Shown here piece after piece: positions 52,977 through 62,935 of a DNA stretch of 64,000 nucleotides. This stretch comes from Vibrio metoecus. GTDB taxonomy: Bacteria > Pseudomonadota > Gammaproteobacteria > Enterobacterales > Vibrionaceae. Both the position numbers and the translations under genes were made by a program. The stretch's first letter is position 1. Each line of letters begins with the position of its first letter. The stretch lies in assembly GCF_009665255.1 (NCBI RefSeq), contig NZ_CP035686.1:1612001-1676000 (forward strand), written 5' to 3'. The notes under the pieces were generated by a model. It ran no database searches. It was not told the DNA's origin and saw only the letters and a list, made by a program, of their open reading frames with translations.

Positions 52977-53969
52977 TTATGCCTCAGCGTATAAACAAGA
53001 GACTGAGTGAATATCCGAACCTTTAATCACTGGTTTGGTTTTCGCACACTCTGCCGTTGCTTGAGGGCAACGAGTACGGAACACACAACCGGAAGGCGGG
53101 AACATTGGTGAAGGTAAATCCCCTTCCAGCATCTGGATGGTTTTATTGCGTTCCAGATCAGGGTCTGGAATCGGAACGGCTGACATCAGTGCTTTCGTGT
53201 AGGGATGTTTAGGATTCGCAAACAACTCTTTGGATACCCCAAGCTCCACCGCATTGCCCAAATACATCACCAATACACGATCAGAAATGTGTTTTACTAC
53301 CGAGAGATCGTGCGCGATAAACACCAGACTTAAACCGAGCTCTTTTTGCAGCTCTTTCAGCAAGTTAACCACCTGAGCTTGAATCGACACATCCAGTGCT
53401 GAAACCGGTTCATCACAGATGATCATCTTAGGTTTGAGGATCAATGCACGAGCAATACCGATACGCTGACACTGACCACCAGAGAATTCATGTGGGTAGC
53501 GGTTGATCACGTTAGGCAGTAAGCCTACTTTCATCATCATCTCTTTTACCCGATCTTTCACCTCTTGCTTTGAAAGTTCAGGATAAAACGTTTGCAGTGG
53601 TTCCGCGATGATATCCCCCACCGTCATCCGTGGATTGAGGGATGCCAATGGGTCTTGGAAAATCATCTGGATTTGCTTACGCGTTGCACGACGTTTGACT
53701 TCCTGCATGCGGGTTAAATCTTGGCCTAACCACAGCACTTCGCCATGAGTCGCTTGTACCAAGCCGATGATGGCACGTGCAAAAGTTGATTTACCACAGC
53801 CAGATTCACCCACTACGCCTAGCGTTTCACCCTCATACAGACGTACATTTACACCGTCTACCGCTTTCAGGGTCATCGGTTTGGTCCACGGCCAAGCCGA
53901 TTTTGGCGTGATGTTGAAGTGGACTTTCAGATCTTTAACGTCCAGTAATAATTTTTTCTCTGCGCTCAT
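52977..53969 (-). CDS. oppF: Oligopeptide transporter ATP-binding protein OppF
   Basis: Second ATPase of the oligopeptide importer. The 330-residue protein has Walker A GESGCGKST, signature FSGGQCQRIGIARAL, Walker B MIICDEPVSALD, and the C-terminal oligopeptide-transporter extension with the cysteine cluster PSGCVFRTRCPQATAEC that binds an iron-sulfur cluster or zinc in relatives. The ATG at 53969 overlaps the oppD stop (ATGA); the frame upstream of it is not used. Confidence 0.96.
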   Translation of the reverse strand: MSAEKKLLLDVKDLKVHFNITPKSAWPWTKPMTLKAVDGVNVRLYEGETLGVVGESGCGKSTFARAIIGLVQATHGEVLWLGQDLTRMQEVKRRATRKQIQMIFQDPLASLNPRMTVGDIIAEPLQTFYPELSKQEVKDRVKEMMMKVGLLPNVINRYPHEFSGGQCQRIGIARALILKPKMIICDEPVSALDVSIQAQVVNLLKELQKELGLSLVFIAHDLSVVKHISDRVLVMYLGNAVELGVSKELFANPKHPYTKALMSAVPIPDPDLERNKTIQMLEGDLPSPMFPPSGCVFRTRCPQATAECAKTKPVIKGSDIHSVSCLYAEA

Positions 53970-54940
53970 TTTGTCCAAGCCTCCCAATCAGAAAAACACG
54001 CACGTTGACGGTCATTGCCAAACGGCAGCAGAATCGGTGCTTCACGCTTACAGCGATCCGTCACGCGATGGCAGCGCTCTTGGTAAGGGCAACCCACTGG
54101 CAAACGCAGCAAGTTAGGCGGGTTACCCGGAATGGTTGGCAACACTTCACCTTCCGAGTCCAAACGTGGAATGGCACTTAGCAGACCTTCTGCGTAAGGG
54201 TGGCTTGGGTTATAGAAAATATCGTTTACTGAACCGTATTCCATAGTACGGCCGGCATACATCACCAGCACTTTGTCACAAGAGCCTGCAACCACACCCA
54301 AATCGTGAGTGATCATAATGATGGCTGTATTGAACTCACGCTTCAGATCGTTAAGCAGTTCCATGATCTGCGCTTGAACCGTTACATCCAATGCCGTGGT
54401 TGGTTCATCGGCAATCAACAGTTTTGGACGGCACAACAGCGCCATCGCGATCATCACACGTTGACGCATACCGCCTGAAAACTCGTGCGGGTACATGGTG
54501 ATACGCTTACGCGCTTCTGGAATTTTTACCGCTTCCAGCATACGAACTGACTCTTCAAATGCTTCCGCTTTACCCATACCTTTATGCAGCATCAGCACTT
54601 CCATCAGCTGATCGCTCACTTTCATGTAAGGGTTGAGTGAAGTCATTGGGTCTTGGAAAATCATCGCGATTTGCTCAGCGCGCACTTTATTCAGTTCACG
54701 CTCCGGCAGATTGAGGATCTCTTTACCCTCAAATTTTGCGCTACCAGTGATTTTGCCGTTTTTGGCTAATAGCCCCATGATGGCAAACACGGTTTGTGAT
54801 TTACCTGAGCCGGATTCGCCAACAATACCTAAGGTTTCTCCCTGTTTCAGAGAGAAATTGAGATCGTTCACTGCGGTAACAATACCGTCTTGGGTAGAGA
54901 ACTCTACGCGCAGATCTTGGACATCTAATAAACTCATCAT
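53966..54940 (-). CDS. oppD: Oligopeptide transporter ATP-binding protein OppD
   Basis: First ATPase of the importer, 324 residues. Walker A GESGSGKSQ, signature FSGGMRQRVMIAMAL, Walker B LLIADEPTTALD, switch histidine in MITHDLGVV, and the C-terminal cysteine motif GCPYQERCHRVTDRC. It follows oppC by 24 bases. Confidence 0.96.
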   Translation of the reverse strand: MMSLLDVQDLRVEFSTQDGIVTAVNDLNFSLKQGETLGIVGESGSGKSQTVFAIMGLLAKNGKITGSAKFEGKEILNLPERELNKVRAEQIAMIFQDPMTSLNPYMKVSDQLMEVLMLHKGMGKAEAFEESVRMLEAVKIPEARKRITMYPHEFSGGMRQRVMIAMALLCRPKLLIADEPTTALDVTVQAQIMELLNDLKREFNTAIIMITHDLGVVAGSCDKVLVMYAGRTMEYGSVNDIFYNPSHPYAEGLLSAIPRLDSEGEVLPTIPGNPPNLLRLPVGCPYQERCHRVTDRCKREAPILLPFGNDRQRACFSDWEAWTK

Positions 54941-54964
54941 TACTTCCTTTTGATTCTTCTTGGT

Positions 54965-55867
54965 TTATCTGTCTTTCGGATCGAGCGCGTCACGCAGACC
55001 ATCACCGACATAGTTAAAACAGAACAAGGTCAATACCATGAATGCAGCGGGGAATAGCAGTTGCCAAATGGCCACTTCCATTGTGTTTGCACCCTCTTGT
55101 AGCAGAGCGCCCCAACTGGTCATCGGCTCTTGCACACCAAGGCCAAGGAAAGAAAGGAAAGATTCGGTCAAAATCATGCTTGGGATCAGCAGGGTTGAGT
55201 AAACCGCTACAATGCCCAATACGTTTGGTACGATATGGCGAGTAATGATGTTCCACTTACTCACACCACACACATGTGCCGCTTCGATAAACTCTTTGCT
55301 ACGTAAGCTCAGGGTTTGACCACGTACGATCCGCGCCATATCTAGCCATGCAATCGCACCGATCGCCACGAAAATCAGCACGATGTTACGGCCAAAAAAC
55401 GTCACCAATACGATAACCAAGAACATGAATGGGATAGCGTAGAGGATTTCCAGAATACGCATCATCACACGGTCAGTACGTCCACCAATAAAACCCGATG
55501 CCGCGCCATACAGGGTACCGATCAGTACCGCGACGAGTGCACCCATGATACCTACCATCAGTGAGATACGGCCACCCACGAGCGTGCGCACGAAGAGGTC
55601 ACGCCCAAGAGCATCAGTACCAAACCAGTGTTCAGCCGAAGGTGCGGCATGCATTGCATACCAGTCAGTATCTTCATAGCTATAGGCTGAAAACATCGGC
55701 AGGAATATCACAGCCAACGTGATCAGGGTTAGAACAAACAAACTCACCATCGCCGCTTTATTGCGCATGAAGCGAATTCGCGCGTCTTGCCATAGGCTGC
55801 GGCCTTGGATCTCAAGGTTTTGCGAGAAATTTTCAATCGCCGCTAAATTTTCTTTTTTCGTCAACAT
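54965..55867 (-). CDS. oppC: Oligopeptide transporter permease OppC
   Basis: A 300-residue inner-membrane permease with about six membrane segments; the N-terminal cytoplasmic stretch (1-38) is charged, and the EAA loop (EAAHVCGVSKWNIITRHIVPN) couples to the ATPases. The C-terminal FNYVGDGLRDALDPKDR is the family ending. Pairs with OppB. Confidence 0.96.
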   Translation of the reverse strand: MLTKKENLAAIENFSQNLEIQGRSLWQDARIRFMRNKAAMVSLFVLTLITLAVIFLPMFSAYSYEDTDWYAMHAAPSAEHWFGTDALGRDLFVRTLVGGRISLMVGIMGALVAVLIGTLYGAASGFIGGRTDRVMMRILEILYAIPFMFLVIVLVTFFGRNIVLIFVAIGAIAWLDMARIVRGQTLSLRSKEFIEAAHVCGVSKWNIITRHIVPNVLGIVAVYSTLLIPSMILTESFLSFLGLGVQEPMTSWGALLQEGANTMEVAIWQLLFPAAFMVLTLFCFNYVGDGLRDALDPKDR

Positions 55868-55880
55868 TATCTAAGTCCTA

Positions 55881-56801
55881 TTAGTAGCGAATCTTCGGAT
55901 CGATGTAAGCGAGAAGAATATCGACAATCGCGTTAAACAGAATAAATAGGAAACCGATCAGGATCGTTACCCCCATCACCAGAGAATAATCTCGGTTGAA
56001 GGCGGCGTTAACGAAGAGCTTACCAATACCAGGTAAACCAAAAATGGTCTCAATAACAACCGAACCCGTGATGATACCGACGAAAGCAGGTCCCATATAA
56101 GAAACGACAGGCAACAACGCTGGTTTCAGCGCGTGCTTCACCACGATATAACCGTAACTCAAGCCTTTCGCACGAGCGGTACGAATAAAGTTACTGTTCA
56201 GGGTTTCAATCATCGAACCACGGGTAATACGGGCAAAAGTAGCCACATACAGCAGAGACATCCCCAAAACTGGCAGAGCCATATATTTGAAGCCGCCGTC
56301 TTGCCATCCCCCAGCCGGGAACAGATTAAAATTGATCGCGAAGATATAAATCAGCACAGGAGCCAAAACAAACGAGGGCATCACCACCCCTATCATGGCG
56401 GTCGACATGATGGTGTAGTCAACCCAAGTGTTCTGCTTCAAGGCGGCAATGGTTCCAACCGTTACCCCCATGATCACGGTGAAGATAAATGCGGCTAAAC
56501 CGATTTTCACCGACACTGGCAGTGCACTGGCGATCAGTTCATTCACCGTATAGTCTTTGTACTTAAACGATGGACCAAAATCACCCTGAACGATGTTGGT
56601 TAAATAAGTGAGATATTGTTCAGAAACCGGCTTATCTAAACCGTATTTAGCGTTGATGTTGGCCATGACTTCTGGCGGCAAAGGACGCTCTGAAGAAAAT
56701 GGGTTACCTGGCGCGTAGCGCATAAGAAAGAAAGATATAGTAATCAACACCAACATGGTTGGGATTGCTTCAAATATCCTTTTTGCTATGAATTTAAGCA
56801 T
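55881..56801 (-). CDS. oppB: Oligopeptide transporter permease OppB
   Basis: A 306-residue permease with about six membrane segments; N-terminal MLKFIAKRIFEAIPTMLVL, the RYAPGNPFSSERPLPPEV periplasmic start and the EAA-type loop RTARAKGLSYGYIVVKHALK are typical. It lies 95 bases after oppA, with a hairpin between them. Confidence 0.96.
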   Translation of the reverse strand: MLKFIAKRIFEAIPTMLVLITISFFLMRYAPGNPFSSERPLPPEVMANINAKYGLDKPVSEQYLTYLTNIVQGDFGPSFKYKDYTVNELIASALPVSVKIGLAAFIFTVIMGVTVGTIAALKQNTWVDYTIMSTAMIGVVMPSFVLAPVLIYIFAINFNLFPAGGWQDGGFKYMALPVLGMSLLYVATFARITRGSMIETLNSNFIRTARAKGLSYGYIVVKHALKPALLPVVSYMGPAFVGIITGSVVIETIFGLPGIGKLFVNAAFNRDYSLVMGVTILIGFLFILFNAIVDILLAYIDPKIRY

Positions 56802-56843
56802 AAACTCACTCTTTCAATCTGTGACAAGGAAAAGAAAAGACCC

Positions 56844-56866
56844 TGCATGTGAATTTCACATGCAGT
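56844..56866. terminator. Intercistronic palindrome between oppA and oppB
   Basis: CTGCATGTGAA (56844-56854) and TTCACATGCAG (56856-56866) around a single central base form a near-perfect palindrome 30 bases after the oppA stop. On the minus strand it is followed by GGTCTTTTCTTTT, so it can partly terminate, leaving oppA more abundant than oppBCDF. Confidence 0.7.
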
Positions 56867-56896
56867 GTCTGTGTTATTTATAGTTTTATGGCTCGA

Positions 56897-58528
56897 TTAT
56901 TGAGCTTTGATGTAAAGATCTTTCATATAGATCTTGTCTTCCGCGTTGTTCGATGGGTAACCACCGACTGTTGGAGAAACAAGACGTGATCTTACGTATT
57001 GATAGATAGGCGCGATTGGCATATCACGAGCCAACAACTTCTCAGCTTCAGCATAGAGTTTTTGACGCTCTTCTTCTGACGTTGAAGTCATCGCTTTTTC
57101 TAGCGTCGCATCATACTCAGCACTGTGGTACTTAGAGTCATTCGATGAGTTGCTTGACATCAATAGAGTTAGGAATGAAGACGCTTCATTGTAGTCACCA
57201 CACCATCCCGCACGAGTCGCATCAAAGTTACCTTGACGACGCGTATCTAGGAAAGTTTTCCACTCTTGGTTTTCCAGTGCGATATCAACACCCAATGTCG
57301 TTTTCCACATAGATTGAACTGCAGTTGCAATCTTCTTGTGGTTTTCAGATGTGTTGTACAGCAGAGTGAATTTCAGAGGGTTTGACTTGTTATAACCCGC
57401 AGCTTCAAGAAGTTTTTTCGCTTCAGCCACACGCTCTTTCTGCGTCATTTTGCCGTAAGCCGGCATCTCTGGGCTGAATCCTGCGGTGATTTCTGGGGTC
57501 AGGAAGTATGCCGGTTTTTGGCCTTGACCTAAGATCGCATCAGAGATGACATCACGGTCAATCGCATAAGAGAGCGCTTGACGTACACGAACATCATCAA
57601 ATGGTGCTTTGGCTGTGTTAAAGCCGTAGTAGTAAGTACAAAGTTGGCCTTGCACTTGAACAGATTCTGGATGCTCTTTTTTCAGACGTTTGAAGTGCTC
57701 AAGAGGCAGTTCGTTGGTGATCTGAATTTCACCCGATAGGAAGCGGTTCATCTCTGCCACTTGGTTTTCGATTGGCAGATAAGTCACTTTGTTCAGAACG
57801 GTATTTTTGTCGTCCCAGTATTGAGGGTTGCGTTTCAGCTCTAAACGCTCGTTCACTACCCATTTATCGAGAACATAAGCACCGTTGCCTACGAAGTGTT
57901 CAGGCTTCGTCCACTGTTCGCCATACTTTTCTACTGTCGCTTTGTGAACAGGCTTCACAGTAGTGTGACCCATCATCATCACGAAGTAAGGCACTGGGCT
58001 TTCCAGTTCAAACATCAGCGTTTTGTCATCAATCGCTTTCACGCCCAAAGTAGACTTGTCTTTTTCTCCTGCGATGATTTCTTTCGCGTTGATCATCTTG
58101 GTGTATTCCATATACCAAGAGTAAGGAGAAGCCGTAGCAGGATCGACAGCGCGTTGGAAGCTGTACACGAAATCCTGTGCGGTAACAGGGTCGCCATTTG
58201 ACCATTTTGCATCTTTACGGATGTGGAATGTAAAGGTTTTGTTGTCCGTCGTTTCCCAACTATCTGCTACACCCGGTACCACGTTGCCGTTAGCGTCTTG
58301 GTTAACCAAGCCTTCTAACAGGTCACGAATCACGTTAGATTCAGGAACACCTTCGGTTTTATGTGGGTCAAGTGATGCGACTTCAGTACCGTTACCACGA
58401 ACCAGCTCTTGAACAGGAGCAAGTTTGGTACCAGCAGGAACATTCGCTGCAAGGGAGGAAAAAGATGTAGCGGCCACCGCTAGACCAGCACTTAACAGCA
58501 GTGCTTGGGTGATTTTGTTCTTATACAT
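56897..58528 (-). CDS. oppA: Periplasmic oligopeptide-binding protein OppA
   Basis: Captures short peptides for the OppBCDF importer. The 543-residue precursor has a signal peptide (1-27, ending SSLAA) and the SBP_bac_5 fold: RGNGTEVASLDPHKTEG at the start, DLLEGLVNQDANGNVVPGVA, and TFHIRKDAKWSNGDPVTAQDFVYS. GGAG lies 9 bases before the ATG. Only binding-protein gene in the operon. Confidence 0.96.
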   Translation of the reverse strand: MYKNKITQALLLSAGLAVAATSFSSLAANVPAGTKLAPVQELVRGNGTEVASLDPHKTEGVPESNVIRDLLEGLVNQDANGNVVPGVADSWETTDNKTFTFHIRKDAKWSNGDPVTAQDFVYSFQRAVDPATASPYSWYMEYTKMINAKEIIAGEKDKSTLGVKAIDDKTLMFELESPVPYFVMMMGHTTVKPVHKATVEKYGEQWTKPEHFVGNGAYVLDKWVVNERLELKRNPQYWDDKNTVLNKVTYLPIENQVAEMNRFLSGEIQITNELPLEHFKRLKKEHPESVQVQGQLCTYYYGFNTAKAPFDDVRVRQALSYAIDRDVISDAILGQGQKPAYFLTPEITAGFSPEMPAYGKMTQKERVAEAKKLLEAAGYNKSNPLKFTLLYNTSENHKKIATAVQSMWKTTLGVDIALENQEWKTFLDTRRQGNFDATRAGWCGDYNEASSFLTLLMSSNSSNDSKYHSAEYDATLEKAMTSTSEEERQKLYAEAEKLLARDMPIAPIYQYVRSRLVSPTVGGYPSNNAEDKIYMKDLYIKAQ

Positions 58529-59150
58529 GCATAAACTCCAAGTTTTAGTATTGCATCCATGACTTCCATGTCAGGTATTCAGAACGGCTGATTGTTGTCG
58601 TTTGTCGTATAAGTTTTAAACAAAGGCAACTTACACCTGACAGGGATTGCGGCACACATTAGCAATCATTGAATTAATTTGCCATAAAAATGTCTTAAAA
58701 ACCGACTATCCTCTTTGGTTTTCTCAGACATCAGTAAAAAACTTCACCACTCGTGATTATCTCTAGTGAATTAGAGCGTGGAAGCTGGCCTAAACAGACA
58801 ATGTGCAAGATTATCTAGTGCACACCCAATGTACAGTGCATTATGCTAGATAACTCAGATCTATTTAACATTTCGTACACAAACACTCCAACTCTTAATG
58901 ACAATGCACTGTCTAACACGATAAAAATGTGAGCCACCTCAAACCTACGTTTTAAGCAATCGTTTGGCATAAATCACTAGATTTTGTACTAGCGTCGCGT
59001 ACATTCGTCATCTGACCCATAAGCGTAAATTTTGTTGAACAGAATGAAGGCCATTCATCCACAAAAATTGTGCACTGGAAAATAATCACCAAGCTGATCA
59101 ACCATTTTCTATACTTACCCCATTAGTATTAGAAAATGAAAGGCAACAAT
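58529..59150. promoter_or_regulatory. oppA upstream region and divergent promoter space
   Basis: A 622-bp AT-rich region. On the minus strand the oppA leader contains an ACGACAAACGACAACAA stretch (complement at about 58593-58609), a CA-rich single-stranded-looking patch of the kind targeted by the sRNA GcvB in other bacteria. A long interrupted inverted repeat lies at 58811-58853. I could not identify CRP or Lrp sites with confidence. Confidence 0.45.
58811..58853. repeat. Interrupted inverted repeat upstream of oppA
   Basis: TTATCTAG plus TGCAC (58811-58823) pairs with GTGCA (58836-58840) and CTAGATAA (58846-58853), giving a 13-bp stem with one 5-base bulge and a 12-base loop. It lies about 290 bases upstream of oppA. 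Confidence 0.55.
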
Positions 59151-59963
59151 ATGCGCTATGAGTGGTTTGGGTTAGTTTGGTTTTTCTCTTCGTTAACATT
59201 GGCATCCACCCTTTCTTTTGGTGTGGTGCCACAACAATCTCCTGAAGAGTTGGCTAAACGTTGGGTTCCTATCCTCGAAAGCCTTTCAAAAAGCACAGGC
59301 ATGGATGTGGAATTTCGTACTGCGGCAACAATTCCTGAATTTGAACAACGGGTGCTAAAAGGAGAATACGATGTGGTGTATATGAATCCTTATCACTACA
59401 CCTTATTCCACCAAAACCCCGGATATATCGCGTTTGCTAAACAGAAAGATCAAAAATTACAAGGCATTATCGTAGTAGCTAAAGAAAGCCCGATTCGCTC
59501 CATTCAAGATCTCAATCTCCATACCTTGGCATTTCCCTCTCCTGCTGCTTTTGCGGCAACCATTATTCCTCAAGCCTCATTAATTCAAGAGGGCATCAAT
59601 ATTGACTCTAAATATGTCTCGTCACACGATTCTGTGTACCTTAATGTGGCCAATGGTTTTTTTATCGCGGGGGGAGGGATTAAACGCACCTTTGATACTG
59701 CCCCCAAAGCGGTCACCAATCAGCTGCGCATTTTATGGGAGAGCCCACGCTTTACTCCCCATGCGTTTGCTTACCACCCAAAACTAACTAAAGATCAGGT
59801 GGTTACGCTACAAACTGCACTACTGAATCTTTCTCAAACCGAGCAAGGAAAATTGCAGCTGCAAGCTATTGGATTTACGGGTATTGAAGCCGCACAAGAC
59901 AGTGACTGGAATGATATTCGCGCTTTAAACATCCAGACGTTGTCTCATCTGCTGAAGGAATAA
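59151..59963 (+). CDS. Periplasmic phosphate/phosphonate-binding-like sensor protein
   Basis: A 270-residue PhnD-like binding protein (PF12974 type) with an N-terminal signal peptide (about 1-18). Motifs: LSFGVVPQQSPEELAKRWVPIL, DVVYMNPYHYTLF and FIAGGGIKRTFDTAP, the last matching the anion-binding turn of the family. It is followed after only 3 bases by a histidine kinase and no permease or ATPase is nearby, so it probably senses rather than transports. AAAGG is 7 bases before the ATG at 59151; the upstream in-frame ATG at 59136 has no such site. Confidence 0.85.
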   Translation: MRYEWFGLVWFFSSLTLASTLSFGVVPQQSPEELAKRWVPILESLSKSTGMDVEFRTAATIPEFEQRVLKGEYDVVYMNPYHYTLFHQNPGYIAFAKQKDQKLQGIIVVAKESPIRSIQDLNLHTLAFPSPAAFAATIIPQASLIQEGINIDSKYVSSHDSVYLNVANGFFIAGGGIKRTFDTAPKAVTNQLRILWESPRFTPHAFAYHPKLTKDQVVTLQTALLNLSQTEQGKLQLQAIGFTGIEAAQDSDWNDIRALNIQTLSHLLKE

Positions 59964-59966
59964 GCA

Positions 59967-61571
59967 ATGTCGATACGCTTGAAGACAATGCTCGGTGTGG
60001 CCTTGATTGAAGCGATTTTGCTAACCATTTTAATCACATTCACCCTGAGTTATCTCGAATCCACCAACTATAGTGGATTGCAAAAACGTGCTCAAACAAC
60101 CATTACTCTGTTTGCCACGATGGTGAAGAACCCAGTACTTGCCTATGATCTTGCCAACATTGAATCGGCGACGGCCCTGATGATGTCAAACCAAGACATT
60201 GTTTACGTGGCCGTAGAAAATCCACATGGTCAACGGCTGGCTTTTCAAGGTAATCGTGAATTATTCGAAGCTTATCATACGATTAACGACCAAGACTTTT
60301 CCCAACTACAACCTATTTACAGTATCAGTGACCAAATTGAAGTCAGTGGTACTGTTTTTGGAACGGTCTTTATCGGTTTTGACCTCTCCTACCTTGAACA
60401 ACAAATCGGTCATGCGAGACGCTGGACATTGCTTATCGTGCTTGGCGAAATGGGGCTTGTTGCCCTATTCTCCTATCTGCTTGGTCATGCTCTAACCCGT
60501 CGTTTAACTGAGCTGAAAGTGGCGACCGATCAAATCACATTTGGTAACCGTGACGTACTACTCGATCTACAAGGACATGATGAAATCAGCCGCGTGGCAC
60601 ACTCTTTTCAACAAATGGTGCAATCACTCCGCCATTCTGAATCAACCATGCGTGATTATCAGCATCAGCTTGAACAATGGAATTTAGAATTAGAAGATAA
60701 AGTTAATCAACGAACTGAAACACTTTTATCTAAAAATCAGCAGCTTGAAGAAATAAACACCAAGCTAACACTGATGAAAGATAAGTTAGTCGAAACCGAA
60801 AAAATGATCTCAATTGGCACACTTGCGGCGGGGTTTGCCCATGAAATCAACAATCCAAATGGCGCTCTAAAAAGCCATTTACAACTGCTCCAGCAAGATT
60901 TTCAGCAGTTAAAAATCGGGTTTGATTCGATTGAAACCATGCTCAAAGACAGTCCTTATTACGCCCAGTTTTCCCAAACCCAACGAGAGCTTTACTTGGA
61001 TGAGAGTTTTTCGGGCATTGAAGAAAGCTTGAAAGATGCCCTACATTGCGTCGATCGTATCAAAGTGATTGTCGATAAGGTTCAACACTGTCAAGCTCAA
61101 CCTAATACTCATAATAATCATTGGTTTTCCCCGTTGAGTTTGCTGGAACAGGCGATCCAAATCAGCGACCTGAACCAGTGGATCGTCTGGAAAGACAAAG
61201 CACCTTATCCACCGATGATTTATTGTGATAGCCATGATGTAAGCCGCGCATTCAGTGCGATCTTACACAACGCTTATCAAGCCTACGCGAAAGAAACGCT
61301 TGAGCGGCGGATAGAACTTTCGCTGCGCCATACCCAGCAGCAACTGGAACTTGAAATTACTGATTTCGGACGCGGCATGAGTGTAGAAGAGAAACAGCAT
61401 GCCTTTGATCCCTTTTTCACAACGCATGACGTTGGTCAAGGTGTTGGCCTTGGGTTAACTGAGGCCTACAGTAGCATCAAAAAATACGGAGGAGATATTC
61501 AACTTTTCAGTGAACTAGGCCAAGGTACTCGAGTTCTCATCACCCTACCACTGACCTCTGCGTCCCCTTAA
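59967..61571 (+). CDS. Membrane sensor histidine kinase
   Basis: A 534-residue kinase: membrane segment at about 8-30, a periplasmic domain (30-150), a second membrane segment (about 152-175), HAMP domain (about 175-225), a coiled coil (about 225-285), the phosphorylated histidine H292 in GFAHEINNPNG, and a C-terminal ATPase domain with N box (ILHNAYQAY), DFGRGM and GQGVGLGLTEAY. There is no receiver domain, so a separate response regulator is needed. The neighbouring convergent REC/HD-GYP protein is an obvious candidate partner. The adjacent binding protein probably supplies the ligand signal. Confidence 0.93.
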   Translation: MSIRLKTMLGVALIEAILLTILITFTLSYLESTNYSGLQKRAQTTITLFATMVKNPVLAYDLANIESATALMMSNQDIVYVAVENPHGQRLAFQGNRELFEAYHTINDQDFSQLQPIYSISDQIEVSGTVFGTVFIGFDLSYLEQQIGHARRWTLLIVLGEMGLVALFSYLLGHALTRRLTELKVATDQITFGNRDVLLDLQGHDEISRVAHSFQQMVQSLRHSESTMRDYQHQLEQWNLELEDKVNQRTETLLSKNQQLEEINTKLTLMKDKLVETEKMISIGTLAAGFAHEINNPNGALKSHLQLLQQDFQQLKIGFDSIETMLKDSPYYAQFSQTQRELYLDESFSGIEESLKDALHCVDRIKVIVDKVQHCQAQPNTHNNHWFSPLSLLEQAIQISDLNQWIVWKDKAPYPPMIYCDSHDVSRAFSAILHNAYQAYAKETLERRIELSLRHTQQQLELEITDFGRGMSVEEKQHAFDPFFTTHDVGQGVGLGLTEAYSSIKKYGGDIQLFSELGQGTRVLITLPLTSASP

Positions 61572-61591
61572 AAACGCCATCACCTCTAGGC

Positions 61592-62935
61592 TTAACCAAT
61601 GTAAACCGGAATCGGCATGTTCATTTCTTGTTCAAGGTCTTTTAGTTTACGCAACAAAGATTCATTCATCTTGTTTCCAGCGGTGAGCATCAAGCTACCA
61701 TTAGGCAAATAAATATCGCGCTTGATGATCATACCCGGACGCACTTCATTAAGACTCACGCACAACTCCATACCCTCTTCAATACGGGTTACAGCACTCA
61801 CAATCGTAATGAATGCTTCAACCACTTGTGTATCGTAGCAAATACCGGCTTGTTGACGCAGGTAACCTTGTGCGCTCTTGGTGTGCATGCGTCTTGGGTT
61901 ATTAGCGCCTGAGACAAAGAAATCGTAATCTTTCACCACTTTGATGATTCGAGCCCCTATCGGGATCTGCTCCCCTTGAAAATGGTCGGGTTTGCCGGTG
62001 CCATCATATAGTTCATCCTGATGTCGAATTATCTCCATCAAAGGCTCAAAGCGTTTAATCCGACCCACGATTTCTGCCCCCAAAATCGGGTTCACATTCG
62101 GGGTTATCGGGATATCAGAATCTTGATCAACCTTAACCACTTTCCAATCATTGCCAGATTCACCAATCAAACCAATTTGATGCATTAAGCCACATAAATA
62201 AACGTGACTGGCCACTGTTTCGGGTAATTTGAGCTTGATTGCCACTGACTTGGCTTGGTTAGCAATTCGCTCGGCATGATCGGCAGGAAATCCGGTACGA
62301 TGCTGAATAATTGCCGTGACCATAGCAAGAATATCTTTAAACGTTTTATTACGAGAGGCCAGCGATACTTCCAGCCGTTTATTGGTATCTTGTAGCTCTA
62401 AGGTACGTTCTTGAACTTTCACTTCTAGCTCTTGGTTAAACTCTGCCAGCTTCTGGTTATTCTCAGCTAAGGCTTGGTTAGCAACTTCAAGCTCTTTGTT
62501 GCGCTCCTCCAACTCAATCGTCAGGCGCTCTTTATCTCGGGTTAAACGATAAAACTCAGCCGCCTTTGCCACAATCAACTTAAGGTTTTCATTATCCCAT
62601 GGCTTGCTGATGTAGGTGTGTATTCCGCCTGCATTGACCGCTCGAACCGTAGATTGGATGTCGGCATACCCTGTGAGTAATAAGCGCACCGTTTGTGGCT
62701 GCATCTCTCGTACTTTCGCCAAGAAATCCGCACCATCCATTTCAGGCATACGCATATCAGAAATAATGATATGAATAGGATTTTCCTGCAGATACTCCAA
62801 CGCTTCCGCCCCGTTATCAAAGGTGACTACGTTGTAATCCATGCGTAATACTCGGTTAAGCGCTTTGAGAATATCGTTTTCATCATCTAGCAGCAGAACA
62901 TTTAACTTATCATCGTGCGTATTATCCATTTGCAT
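61592..62935 (-). CDS. Response regulator with degenerate HD-GYP domain
   Basis: A 447-residue protein: N-terminal receiver domain with acidic pair D17/D18, phosphoacceptor D60, T88 and K111; a long coiled coil (about 128-200); then an HD-GYP-like domain. The metal-binding HD pair is replaced (MHQIGLIG near 251-258 instead of HDIGK), and the GYP motif reads GTGKP (near 312-316). I therefore expect no c-di-GMP hydrolysis; it may act as a binding or scaffold domain. Its start overlaps the upstream EAL gene by 14 bases, so the two are co-expressed. It is convergent with the kinase gene, 20 bases apart. Confidence 0.92.
   Translation of the reverse strand: MQMDNTHDDKLNVLLLDDENDILKALNRVLRMDYNVVTFDNGAEALEYLQENPIHIIISDMRMPEMDGADFLAKVREMQPQTVRLLLTGYADIQSTVRAVNAGGIHTYISKPWDNENLKLIVAKAAEFYRLTRDKERLTIELEERNKELEVANQALAENNQKLAEFNQELEVKVQERTLELQDTNKRLEVSLASRNKTFKDILAMVTAIIQHRTGFPADHAERIANQAKSVAIKLKLPETVASHVYLCGLMHQIGLIGESGNDWKVVKVDQDSDIPITPNVNPILGAEIVGRIKRFEPLMEIIRHQDELYDGTGKPDHFQGEQIPIGARIIKVVKDYDFFVSGANNPRRMHTKSAQGYLRQQAGICYDTQVVEAFITIVSAVTRIEEGMELCVSLNEVRPGMIIKRDIYLPNGSLMLTAGNKMNESLLRKLKDLEQEMNMPIPVYIG

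Noticed and set aside
59650..59680. G-rich run in the binding-protein gene as a third frameshift site
   Set aside because: The frame is intact through AGGGIKRT, which matches the family motif.
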